Source: Puffinus mauretanicus (taxonomy: Eukaryota; Chordata; Aves; Procellariiformes; Procellariidae). Taken from it: a stretch of DNA of 64,000 nucleotides. Shown piece after piece: positions 27,801-37,260 of the stretch; the first letter of the stretch is position 1; the number at the start of each line of letters is the position of its first letter. The notes beneath the pieces are model-generated. The model saw only the letters and a list, made by a program, of their open reading frames with translations, was not told the DNA's origin and did not search any database. The position numbers and the translations under genes are program-made. The stretch covers positions 186,001-250,000 of the forward strand of contig JAJKFH010000115.1 of the NCBI GenBank assembly GCA_023333565.1, in the 5' to 3' direction.

Positions 27801-30800
27801 TTTACAAGGGGAAAGAGGAGTCTTATGTTAAAGACTTAATCATAATCACATGGATGCTGAATGCAACAGTTCCTTCACAGAGAGTCTTCACTGTTGATAA
27901 AAATTCAATCAAAGCAGCACACAAGTCACAGCTGTGCAATTCCAGTTATTCGCTTGCAGGTCTGTAATTCATCACGAAAATCTTAGATTGTGAATGAAAT
28001 GCTTTTGGTGATGTCAACTTTCCAGTGACCAGTAAACCACATCACAGAACTACCACCACGTGGTAAAATATAGCCGGGAAATGGCAACAGCTAAAAACTA
28101 AATATTATTTCACTCTTAAAAATAGGTCCTTGAAATGCTACTAGAGCCTGAATACCTAAAGAGACCAGAAAGAACGCGAGGGATAAAGCCGATAATAAAA
28201 AGATTAAGAGAAAACCATAACTGGCAGCCAGGAAGCGGGCAAACAGCGCTGAAAGCCCCACCCTGACTATTCCCCTTGCCCCTCTCTTTCAGCACGCAGC
28301 GAAAAGCAAACACCTGAGCAACTGGTGCTGCTCCACCAACGGGAAGGACCATTCATCAATCTCAAACCCACCAGAGTTATTTCTAGCCGGCAGACGACGT
28401 GAAGGAGAAGTGCCGCACTGACCACTCTCGCAGCGGGGCGGTGGGGGTAAGGCAGACAGGAACCTCAGGTATATCAGATGGGAGATGACAGAGGTGATAG
28501 ATGGCAGAGCTGAAACAGCTACTGACCGACCATGTGAATCAGCCAGCTTTCTTCTGTGGACTGAAAACTTGCCATCACGTGCACCGCATTTGTCATTCAG
28601 TGGCAAAGTCATCTTCATACAGCAACCAAAAGGGTACACCTAACATTTTCATCAACTGCGCAGTCGGTAGTGTCTGCATGTTGCCTGCTTGGCCTGCACT
28701 TTGGTGCAAAACATAATGCTTAAACCTACGTGTCCTCACTGCCACAGTAATTCGAAGACTAATAGCTACTAGGTAGAATATTTTAAATATGAATCATAGA
28801 ATTATAGAATGGTTTGGTTGGAAGGGACCTTAAAGATCATCTAGTTCCAATCCCGCTGCCATGGGCAGGGACACCTTCCACTAGACCCATCCAACCTGGC
28901 CTTGAACGCTTCCAGGAATGGGGCGACCACAATTTCTCTGGGCAACCTGTTCCAGTGCCTCACCACCCTCACAGTGAAGATTTTCTTCCTTGTATCTAAT
29001 CTAAATCTACCCTCTTTCAGTTTAAAGCCATTACCTGTTGTCCTATCACTACCAGAGAGTAGAAACCCAAAAACCAACCAAACCAAAATATTTAACAAAA
29101 AGGCTTGGCAGCAAGACAACAGTTCATAACAAGCAGAAATAAAAACTGAAGACTAATGACATTACCAAAGCTAACACCTAGATGTGCTTGTGAAAAGGCC
29201 TGCAAAGGCAAATCTCTTCTAGATTGAACAGGTGCAACAGTACCGCTCCATAGGAAAACTTAGCAGTCTCACTGCTCCAGGTACAATCTCAATGACTCAC
29301 TATGAGTAACTCTACGCCCATCCATGCTTAATTAAAATAATAATAATAAAAAAGGCCCTAAAGATACAATCATTTATGGGGAGCATGGTCCTCTTCCATT
29401 TTAGTTCAGCAGATTATTTTTCCATGCTTCATCAACTGAAGTTGAGACTTAATGAAGAAATGACCAGGAGAAGTTTCTTGGGCTGGGCTATTTCTGGACT
29501 CCAGATTAGGAGTTCAAAGGGGAAAAATCTGTATGTTTATGTACCCTTTCCCTCCATCATGCCCCCAGAGTGGAGCATAACGTATTAATCTCTTACGGTG
29601 TGAGGCAAGACCCTGCAATCCTAGCTGAGCTGCCGGGGAGAACGAGAAAGGCTTGTAGAGAAGAGAGGAAGCCTGCTTTCACTGCCTGACACTCTGCTTT
29701 GGTTTCCTTCTCCTGGATTTTAGCATCCCGCATGGAACAAATGCTGAATATTCTGCAGGCAGAAATACGAAGGGTAGTGGTAGGGCTGTAGTCCTTACTT
29801 TGGATGATGGCCAAATAGAGGGGATGCATGCAACACCCACAGACCGCTCTGGGTTGGTGTGAGTTATAGTAAGAATTGCATGATCGGATCTGCACCATCT
29901 CCATCGTGAAGGAATTGCTGCCTTTATTAAAGGGCTCAGGACTGGGCTGAGTATTCGTTCATTTACTCTTTAGGTGTCACCACAAGGAACCAGCTCTGCC
30001 AGGGTCTGTGGGCCAGTCAAGTCAGTGGAAATATTCCTCCCCGATTTGAACGGGCTTTGGCTTGTTTCCGTAAGCAGCCTGTTTTAATACATGTGGTATT
30101 GCAGAGAAGAATTTTTTTTCCTGTGAGAGCAGATTCAAGGAATCATCTCGTCGTTCTTGCTACTGAACAATGAAAAGTTACTGAAGAACATGATGCTCAT
30201 AAGGCAAAACTATTTGCTGTGGCAAAACAACATGCTCAAAATAGATTCCCTTGTGTGCTACGTAAGCAATTTTCAGGACTTCATATGAACCTAGTAGCAC
30301 ATTTTTCCCTATCTGTATTCCTGATTAATGGGTTGCCTAACAAAACTTCACAGTATTTTTTTTTCCACACGAGATTTTTTTTCTTTTCCCTCCACTTTGA
30401 CCACTGACTAAATATACTCTGCACCCATCTGCAGTCACAAATGTTGTTCTTTGTCATTCTTGAACAGATCCTATATACTTTTTTTTTCTTTTGGAGTAGC
30501 CACAAAGTGGTGAGGGTGAATGACCTCATTTTTTTTTTTCCTCCTCCTTGGCTAATTGGCTCTTGCAGGGTGGATTAAACCAGCCAGCTTGGCTCTTTTA
30601 CCGAACACAGCCTTTCCTGGTCTCTTTTATCTAGGTTTTAAGAGGGGAGCAGCCAGCGGGTTCTGCAGAGCTGAGAGGAGGCTGCCGGTCTCAGCTCTCT
30701 GCCTGCCCGCTGCGCTGCCGTCCTCCACCACAGCCCCCGCCCCAGCCTCTCCGTCGGGGACATCACAGGGAAGCGGCGAGGAGCCACCATGGACACATTT

Positions 30801-33800
30801 GGCTAAGCGGCATGGGGAACGTGCCCCCACCGCGGGGACGCTGGTGGGGTCATGTGCAGAAGAAGACCTGGAGAATAAGGGTGAGGGTTGGATGCTGCAG
30901 CCTGCGTGATGGCAGCTGGTGGGGGGACGTATTCACTCCCTTCCCGGGCCCACACGGGCAGACCTCCCCGTGACTTCAGTGGGAAACGGACGGGGCTCTA
31001 TCCTGCGGTGATTAATGACTCTTTGGTTTTGTTTGCAGCCACGACATCCTAAGCGCTGTATAAACACCGAAGAAAGCCAAACCCTCAGCGCAGAGAACTC
31101 ACACCCTGAAAAGGCAAACAAAAGAGGTAACCAAGGGAAGCACTGCGAAGAGCAGCCGAGGTGGCCGCATAGGTATAGGACAAAACGTCTCGGAGCGCCG
31201 GGCGTAAGTCAGCATTGCTCCTCTGGTGCGGTGCTGAGCCCTTGGCAAGGCACCATGTCACAAATACAATTGCACGCTGCGGTGACACACAAACAAAGAA
31301 AAATCAGGAAACTTGCATTTCCCCAGAGCTGAAGCGTCACACCAAACCCTGCCTCGGAGCAGACACAACAGCAGACTGCCCTGGGTGCCAGCGCAGCCTG
31401 CAGAGCAGGGCTCTCCTGCAGCCCACCCTGTGACTTTCAGCCATTGCTGCTCGTGGAACTCCAACAACAGCCTTTCTTCTACTACATGAACTTTGGACCA
31501 TTTTCAAAGAAGAGTAAGTCATAAAAAGAGGCAAGTTCTTGCAGGCAGGCTATTGTGTTGTACAGACTGAGGCCTACCCAAGTCCATAGTGCAACCTGGT
31601 TAAACAGCACTTAATTTTTATATTGCATTTATAACACAGAAATATTTGCCTTTTTGTTTTCCGATGGTAATAATGAACCATTCTCAGAGCAGCTGCTCCT
31701 CTATGCAGGCAACGCCAACCAATGCACACTGAAACCAGAGGGTGAGCAGCTGCAGCAGCAGCCAGCGCTGCCTGGCAAGTTGAGTTTCCATGGAAAGGAA
31801 GGGGGCAGCCTGTGCAAGAAGCACGGCTGCAGCTGAGGATGTGATGAACCAGCCATCTCCATTTCCCTCTTCTCCCCACTGCCCGCCTCCAGTAAGCTAA
31901 ACCAGCATCCGAAGCAACCACCCCCTCCAAGCGTCCAGCAGCCTTCGCGCCGCAGAGCGGCCCCTTGCAGCGCGGGGTGTTGGGATGGAAGGAGGTCTGG
32001 ACTCTGCGGTCGCAGCACATGGTGGCAGGAACCCTGCTGGTTCTGGTCACTGCAAATACCTCCTGCAGGCCCGGTCATACAGAGAGGAAGTTGGCAGGGA
32101 GGAGCAGGAGGAGGACAGCCTTGCAACAGGGATTACCTTTTTGTTGTGTCTATACCTGTCCCTAGTACAGCAGGGTCTTCCGCCACTTGAACTCCAAGGG
32201 ACGGATGGATAAGCATAGCGAAGTGACTCAAATATGATTCCTCTAAATAGCGTTAAGGTATAAATGCCAGAGGGCACCACTTTGGGGTTTTCGTGATTTT
32301 CTACGCTGTAGTTACGCACGCATCCCTTTTACCATCTGCACTGGTTCTTGCAGAGCGGTCAAATTACATCCCACTTTTCTGAGCTTGAGAGTGCTTGGGC
32401 TGACAGTAAGGCAATAGAAACAGATCCTTATGGCCACAGTTAATCTCTCTGCTTGACCTGCATTTTTTTCTCTTCTGGCACAGGATGAAGAAAGCCCTGT
32501 GCCATAAATGACGTCGGTCAGTACCCTCGAGATGGCTGACAAGCTTTGAATTCTACTGACTTGTGAGATGTGGTGAAGGTTTGTTTTGGTCCCATTTGTG
32601 GGAAAGAAGAAATTACATCAGGAAGATGATGCTTAACATGAAAAGAGAAGCGGCAGAGGTTTCTTAAATTGTGGATTGGTTCAGTTTTATATGCGTTATA
32701 TTCCTTTTATATGAGGCGCTGTAAGATTTTTCACCTGTTCTGGGGGAAACTGCAAAGCCATGAAAAACTTCCCGGTTTCCCTTGCAGGAACTGTTCCTGC
32801 AAGGGCATTTTGACAAGTGAACTAATTGAATTACAGTAACTTTGAAACCCATGCTGTTAGCAACAGAATAAATCCAGGAGTTCAGATTAGATACTGTAGA
32901 AGTTTTGCTCTACTGAGTGATTCCTTTGGCCCTGATCAGAGCAGGAATACTGGACCAGGAGAGCCCATGATATAAACCAGCATGGACATTTTTATGCTCT
33001 TTTTTCCCCTCTCATCATAAAGACTGTGTATTTTAGGAAGTTAAAAGATAATCTATATTTTGGCCAATTTTTTTTCATATTACAAAGAATTCCAGATGCT
33101 TGCAGTGAGCAAACTTTCCGTATAAAGTAAATATTACGGAGTAGTGGAAGAACCCAATCCCATTGCTACACAAGGGAAGAAGAATCCTTGGCGTTAACCC
33201 AGGCAACTGATTTATTGCATATTTGCAAATGCACATTCTCACAGGCTTTAACTCCCATCTGATAGAAACATTTATGCTCTTCACCAGCGTTAAGCAAGGA
33301 AAGGGATGTGACTACTCTGTACAAAGAAGCTGAGCAGATCATGCCTCAGAAAGCAAAATACCGTGTCCTCTGACAGGTGCCCAAGACGAATCACTTGGAA
33401 AGATCATCTTGTGGCTGAAGCACAAGACAAGGAGGGCTGAGCTCTGCTCCCAGCAGTTCTGCTCCACGCTCGGTGTGTGACCTAGAGCAAGTCACGAAAT
33501 CTCTGTTCCTGTTTCCTCTTTGGTGAAAATGATGATCATGTCTATTCTCAGCAGAATTAAGGGTACTCATTATCTTACATTTCCAAGTGTTTCTCATTCT
33601 TTGCAGGAAATACATTGCAAATATCACTGCCCTACCACTACCCCACCATATTATCAACTCTAAACTAACACAAGTGCGTCAGACAAACTTCAGCCCTACC
33701 ACACTTATTCTCACAATTTGTTCCATCAGAAAACAGCACTCTTATAAGAAACCACTGTTCAAATCAGTCAAGCAAAGGAGAACCTGAAAGGCTGGCTGGG

Positions 33801-36082
33801 AGCAGCATCTCTCCAGGCTTGCCTTGCTTTCACATTCTTGACTTGCAGATCCTGCTCAGGGTTGCAGACGGGATATTAGATTAACTGGCTCTTTGACAAA
33901 GTATAGCTTTTCCTATGTAAGCTTACACTACAACTTTCCTGGAACCCCCTACTATTTTGTACTGCTACTTGTCCAAGGCATTGGCTATGGAAAGTTGCAC
34001 CCTGCGCAACCACTTACAGGCTCAGAATTAAGCACGTGTTGAATGCAGTGGAAAGACTCTACACATCAGCCCCAAATAAATACAAGTTCCCTGTTTTGCA
34101 TCCTCTGAGAGACTATGAATTGAGAGGTGAGAAATAATGAGGAGCTCCTCCTGGCTCCTACATCAGGGTACCCGAAACACGCTGGGAGCTATAGCACAGA
34201 AATCTGAATTTCCAAGGTTCGGTCAAGAGTTGAGCAGGTTCCAGGTAATGAGGAGATTCCAAAGGGAACAACTGCCCCAAACCCAAATGGCTCCAGAAGG
34301 AAGCAAATATGTCATGGTTAGTGACCTGGAGCAAAGGTATGAAGAACGTTGAGGTCTGCTCATCATGCTGCATTGATGACAGTCCTGAACACCAGGGCAG
34401 GAGGGGGGCGGAAAAAGACAGAACCAGAGAATACTGAGGAACGGGACAAACCACCTGAAAGCTATGATGTAAAAATCACTTTTGAAATTTGCAGGCTCAT
34501 TCATATACATATGGAGGACACCTGGAAAGCAGCAATTTAAGAGAAGCCTAAGAAGGGAGGGTGGACAGAATGAAACACATGTTTTAGAGGAGAAAAAAAG
34601 GCCTGTGTGGTTTTAGGCAACATATTTAGGACCAGGGATCGAGAGGAAAGGCTCTCAGGACTATGCGGTCAGACATTAAATTGTAAGCTGTAGACAGCAG
34701 AGGGTTTTTTGTTTTGATTTGGTTTTTTATCTTTTTTTTCTTGAAGCTGCACCTTGCTCTCATGGAACCCAGCCGTGGCCCAGTTATAGCACTATGTTGA
34801 GGGAAGCACTTCAAATGACACAACTAATCAAGAATAATTGGGCACAGAGAAACACTAGAAGTTCAAATGAAAGAAACACAAATGGTAGTGAGGCTGCCAA
34901 ACATTGATTAATGGAGGAAATAAAGTGCCTGTAGCATGCGATTTGCAAACAGCCTGCCAGTCTAGAAGGGTCTAAATAACCCGAAGGGAGAGGACTCATT
35001 TTTAAGCTGTATAATTAGAAAAAGCAAAGCAAGATTCTGCAAATTTAAACCACTGGAGGAAACCCAATGTACGCCATTCACAAGGCTCAGCAAGAGCTGG
35101 CTGTAGAAAATGGTCTTTCTGAAAACAGGGGAAGACCAGCAACGATCCCAACTGTAAAACAGACTGACCATTAGCCACCTGGCATTGCACTAAGCTGCAA
35201 AAAGAGCACGCTCTGTTTGCAAACAACCGCAGAGCCAAACCTTGCTCAGATCTTTCCCCTTGAGAGGAGAGGGTGGCCCTTTTGGGGCAGCTGGCCTGGG
35301 ATTGGGGTTTGGTTGCCGGCTCTGCCATGAGCGGCACGTGAACCTCCAAGCGAGTCACGTAGCCGGTCTGGGCCTCAGTCTTCCACCCGTGGACCTGGGG
35401 TCACAACGCCGTGCCACCTCCCGGGCCGCTCAGGGGTTGCCTACATTCGGGATGGTGGGCTGGTCAGAGTGCGAGGGGGACTGCACCCCTCCGGGGGAGG
35501 CCGAAAAGCCGCAGCTGGGCTGCGAAGACCGTACGTGCTTGTCCCACATCTGAAGGACAAGTGTGCTCATGCTCTCTTGAATAAATCTGTTCAGTAGGGT
35601 GGAGTCTGCCTTATTTTTACTCTACATGCAAATTATATCCCTCAACAACCTCACTGCAAATATTTTCTGGTTTCTCACACCCTGCCCTGGGCAGGACCAG
35701 GCTGTTTTCCCTGCAGATCCTCTGGCTCCCTTTAGAGCTTTGGGTTTGGGCTATTTTGATTCTAAAGAAGCGAGAGAAGCTTGTGAGACAGGGCGAGTTG
35801 CAGGGAAAAAACAAAACCAAAACCCAAACAACCAGAGGGGAAAAAAAGGCAGGCAAAGCTGTTCTGCTAAACCCCGCTCTGCCAGTGCCGGCGGTGCAAG
35901 ATGCCACGGGCTCCGACTTCGCCACCTCCTCCGAGCGACAGGCAAAGAAATAAACCTCCCCGGGTGAGATGCGACACCTGCCTTCCCCCTCCTCCGGCTC
36001 AGCCCTGGCAGCACAGCCTTACCTGTTTGCCAGCAGCAGCGAGGCAAAGGAGAAGGAGCCAGCAGCCTGACGGGACGGGCAT
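9511..36082 (-). CDS. TNFRSF11A: TNFRSF11A (RANK), complete ten-exon coding sequence
   Basis: Receptor activator of NF-kappa-B, a type I membrane receptor of the TNF receptor superfamily. It binds RANKL and signals through TRAF proteins, mainly TRAF6, in osteoclast precursors. I joined ten minus-strand exons by GT/AG sites: 36023-36082, 23089-23170, 22494-22619, 21203-21346, 19987-20080, 19525-19619, 18541-18648, 16582-16634, 14103-14946 and 9511-9890. They total 1986 nt, or 661 residues plus stop, with every junction in phase; the human protein has 616 residues. Layout: signal peptide at about 1-20, cysteine-rich ectodomain to about 204, one membrane helix at about 205-228, and a long cytoplasmic tail. 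The tail carries PMEDEY (335-340), PMEAGE (368-373), IVVY (560-563), PVQEEN (585-590) and PVQEEG (645-650), which correspond to known RANK signalling motifs. Untranslated exons are not defined. Confidence 0.95.
9891..14102 (-). other. TNFRSF11A: TNFRSF11A last intron (4.2 kb)
   Basis: No exon or transposon recognised. It has a CAA repeat at about 12841-12858 and a G-rich run at 11433-11457. An AT-rich short tandem pattern of TAAATTGGT units lies at about 13410-13440. Confidence 0.6.
14103..14946 (-). CDS. TNFRSF11A: RANK coding exon 9: main part of the cytoplasmic tail
   Basis: Residues 255-536, an 844-nt exon with acceptor TTTCAG and donor GTAAGC. It encodes the low-complexity, serine-rich tail. 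Two TRAF6-type P-x-E motifs are recognisable: PMEDEY at 335-340 (human PTEDEY) and PMEAGE at 368-373 (human PLEVGE), the latter inside the conserved [15 protein letters not shown] block. The human PGEDCE site has no clear equivalent in the aligned stretch after CVRCG. The exon ends PPAS, and the split glycine joins exon 10. Confidence 0.95.
14947..18540 (-). other. TNFRSF11A: TNFRSF11A introns flanking exon 8
   Basis: Apart from the 53-nt exon 8 at 16582-16634, nothing codes here as far as I can see. No recognisable transposon. Confidence 0.5.
16582..16634 (-). CDS. TNFRSF11A: RANK coding exon 8: membrane-proximal cytoplasmic segment
   Basis: Residues 237-254, a 53-nt exon. The translation [18 protein letters not shown] corresponds to human ANLWHWINEACGRLSGDK. 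The acceptor is CCTACAG and the donor GTAAAG. Its only reliable evidence is this match, the splice sites and the phase fit to both neighbours. Confidence 0.9.
18541..18648 (-). CDS. TNFRSF11A: RANK coding exon 7: transmembrane helix
   Basis: Residues 201-237. About 24 hydrophobic residues ([20 protein letters not shown] and following) form the single membrane span. A basic stop-transfer segment ([10 protein letters not shown]) matches the human YRKKGKALT. The acceptor is CCTGCAG and the donor GTACGT. Phase 1 in and out. Confidence 0.93.
19525..19619 (-). CDS. TNFRSF11A: RANK coding exon 6: end of CRD4 and juxtamembrane stalk
   Basis: Residues 169-201. It begins with the rest of the NCT motif, carries TDKSDAVC (human TEKSDAVC) and then a short acidic and proline-rich stalk (KIPEPSED). 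It holds two cysteines that close the last cysteine-rich domain. The acceptor is TTTTCAG and the donor GTATGT. Confidence 0.93.
19987..20080 (-). CDS. TNFRSF11A: RANK coding exon 5: cysteine-rich domains 3-4
   Basis: Residues 138-169. It encodes [15 protein letters not shown] followed by [10 protein letters not shown], the CRD4 opening of RANK. The acceptor is CACACAG and the donor GTAAGT. It enters in phase 1 and leaves in phase 2, and the split codon rebuilds the asparagine of an NCT glycosylation site with the next exon. Confidence 0.94.
21203..21346 (-). CDS. TNFRSF11A: RANK coding exon 4: cysteine-rich domains 2-3
   Basis: Residues 90-138. It contains [20 protein letters not shown], the most conserved ectodomain block, and ends GFGVEHP. 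Six cysteines are present. NST near the exon start is a potential N-glycosylation site at the same place as in mammalian RANK. The acceptor is TTTTAG and the donor GTAAGA. Confidence 0.95.
21734..22335 (+). mobile_element. CR1 LINE 3' end, antisense in TNFRSF11A intron 3
   Basis: 5'-truncated copy with an open reading frame for the end of ORF2 reverse transcriptase ([15 protein letters not shown] near the start, then [36 protein letters not shown] and [11 protein letters not shown]). It ends in the CR1 tail TTAATGATTCTATGATTCTAT. About 80 bp are missing after NRLPRE compared with the copy at 47078. It is young enough for a 198-aa ORF to remain open. No full-length element is present. Confidence 0.93.
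22494..22619 (-). CDS. TNFRSF11A: RANK coding exon 3: cysteine-rich domains 1-2
   Basis: Residues 48-90. It opens with [16 protein letters not shown] and continues through [19 protein letters not shown] to a CDQG end. Five cysteines keep the TNFR spacing. The acceptor is TTCACAG and the donor GTGAGC. It starts and ends in phase 1. A CR1 insertion ends only about 160 bp away in the following intron. Confidence 0.95.
23089..23170 (-). CDS. TNFRSF11A: RANK coding exon 2: start of first cysteine-rich domain
   Basis: Residues 21-48 (last codon split). The acceptor is CTCCAG and the donor GTATGTG. The translation begins [17 protein letters not shown] and continues into the GRCCTKCEP signature of the first TNFR cysteine-rich domain. 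It holds four cysteines and aligns with the start of mature human RANK. Phase 0 in, phase 1 out. Confidence 0.93.
23171..36022 (-). other. TNFRSF11A: TNFRSF11A intron 1 (12.9 kb)
   Basis: Large first intron between the signal-peptide exon and the first ectodomain exon. It holds the CR1 fragment at 28794-29065, a CCA repeat near 26295-26305 and several T/A runs. A GC-rich patch lies near 30.65-30.85 kb. No further RANK exon was recognised. Enhancers may be here but cannot be read from sequence alone. Confidence 0.6.
28794..29065 (-). mobile_element. CR1 LINE 3' end fragment, in TNFRSF11A intron 1
   Basis: On the minus strand it reads [20 protein letters not shown], then [12 protein letters not shown], the conserved ORF2 C-terminus of CR1. 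It ends in the tail whose complement (AATCATAGAATTATAGAATG) is seen at 28792-28811. Sense to RANK. Strongly 5'-truncated at about 270 bp. Confidence 0.92.
36023..36082 (-). CDS. TNFRSF11A: RANK coding exon 1: start codon and signal peptide
   Basis: Encodes residues 1-20. The ATG at 36082-36080 is followed by a short polar start and a leucine/alanine-rich core ([11 protein letters not shown]), a typical signal peptide. The exon ends in CAG before a GTAAGG donor, phase 0, which fits the phase-0 start of the next exon. It lies in GC-rich DNA. It is slightly shorter than the mammalian signal exon, as I recall it. The in-frame join to an ectodomain exon of RANK about 12.9 kb downstream supports this start, though a cDNA would be needed to exclude another first exon. 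Confidence 0.8.
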
Positions 36083-37260
36083 GTCTGGGTGTCCGTCTCT
36101 GCCTCCTCCTGTGGCTCCTTTTCCTGCCACCGAAGAGAAACTAGATCCTTCCAGCCAAGCCCCCGCGCCCCGGCAGCAGAGCGAGGCGCATTTGAGCTAG
36201 CTACTTCTCTTTCTTCCTTTCCTTCCTCTCAGCTACACGAGGGGAGAAGAGAGAAGAAGAAGAAGAAGAAGAAGAGAGAAAAAAAAAAAAAAAAAAAAAG
36301 CTCCTGGCTGTAGTTCCCACAGCATTTCCTCAGACTTGACATGCAGGTTTTTTTTTTTTCCCCTCTTCTTGTCCCTCCCTTTCCTTTCTCCACCCCCTTT
36401 TACAAGAAGTTTAGTCACCATGCCCACGTCCCTCCTCCTGCCGATGGGGACTGCTTTCCCGGTCCTTCTCGGCAGGGCCAGCCATCCACCTGCCTCCCAC
36501 CCTCTGCGCCCGCCCTTCCCAGCACCTGCCCTCGCCGTGCATCTGCCCTGTAACCGCCTTCTCTTCCTCGCCGCCCCCGGATATTGCCTTGCGCTGTCAG
36601 AGGACATCTTAGGCCTCGGCCATGCCTCGGATGGCCTCCCGCCTCGCGCTCTGATCCGCCCTGGCACAGCCGCCCTCCTGCCGGCACCTGCCCCCGGCAC
36701 TGGGGAAAGCCTCCTGTCCCGTCCCGTCCCCCTGTCCCATCTCTGCTCCCACGGAACAGCCCTGCGGGTGCCTGCCTTGGCGTTTTGGTGCAGCTCAAGG
36801 CCCCCCAGGTACTCTGCTTTGGCTGATGGCGGGAACTGGCAGGTGGGATTGCTGCCAGGGGAAAAGCAAAGCGGAAGACGTGCTTCGGGAGCTCTCCTAA
36901 AACACCCCGCGCCGTGCACGGGGCCAGTCCCTGGCACCTGACTGGGGACAGCGAGCGCAAAGCGGCCTCCTGCCCCCCCAAAACACAGGCGTTGCCGACA
37001 CCGCCAACCCAGCAGCAACCGCCTCGCCCGGCAAAAGAGCGGCTGCAGCTGGTGGCACGCCGTCCCAGGCCCCGTGACTTGTGAAGGGCGCAGGACTCCT
37101 CTGCGGTGGGGCAGGACAGGGCAGCGCCGCACAGCGGCACCGATTTGCGGGGTCTGAGGATCGGACAAAGCCGACCGTGTCGTTACACCACCTTCCCTGC
37201 CTCCCCGCGCTCACACGCCGCTGTGAAATGAGCCGGGAGCATGCTTCTGACTTGAGCGAA
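36083..37260 (-). promoter_or_regulatory. TNFRSF11A: TNFRSF11A 5' region: GC-rich, CpG-bearing promoter and probable 5' UTR
   Basis: Immediately upstream of the RANK start codon the base composition rises sharply and CpG dinucleotides become frequent, especially at 35.88-36.20 and 36.42-37.26 kb, compared with the AT-rich DNA beyond 38 kb. This is what a CpG-island promoter looks like. No TATA box was picked out and the start site is unknown. A purine/pyrimidine block at 36.2-36.4 kb interrupts it. Long ORFs inside it (for example minus-strand 36233-37168) are explained by GC content. Confidence 0.6.
36239..36300. repeat. 62-bp pure purine tract upstream of RANK, flanked by pyrimidine tracts
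   Basis: Every plus-strand base is A or G: a GAA-rich part followed by a run of about 20 A. It lies 157-218 bp upstream of the RANK ATG. Pyrimidine-rich tracts flank it at about 36204-36231 and 36348-36391. Bases 36269-36291 and 36348-36370 form an inverted repeat, 21 of 23 positions complementary by my count. Confidence 0.9.

Noticed and set aside
31574..32126. Overlapping 141-158-aa minus ORFs in RANK intron 1
   Set aside because: Mixed composition, no domain, no RANK similarity, same region open in several frames.
36233..37168. 311-aa minus-strand ORF upstream of RANK
   Set aside because: It lies in CpG-rich promoter DNA, has no known domain, ends in low-complexity F and L runs from the purine tract, and overlaps long ORFs in other frames. 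GC content explains it.
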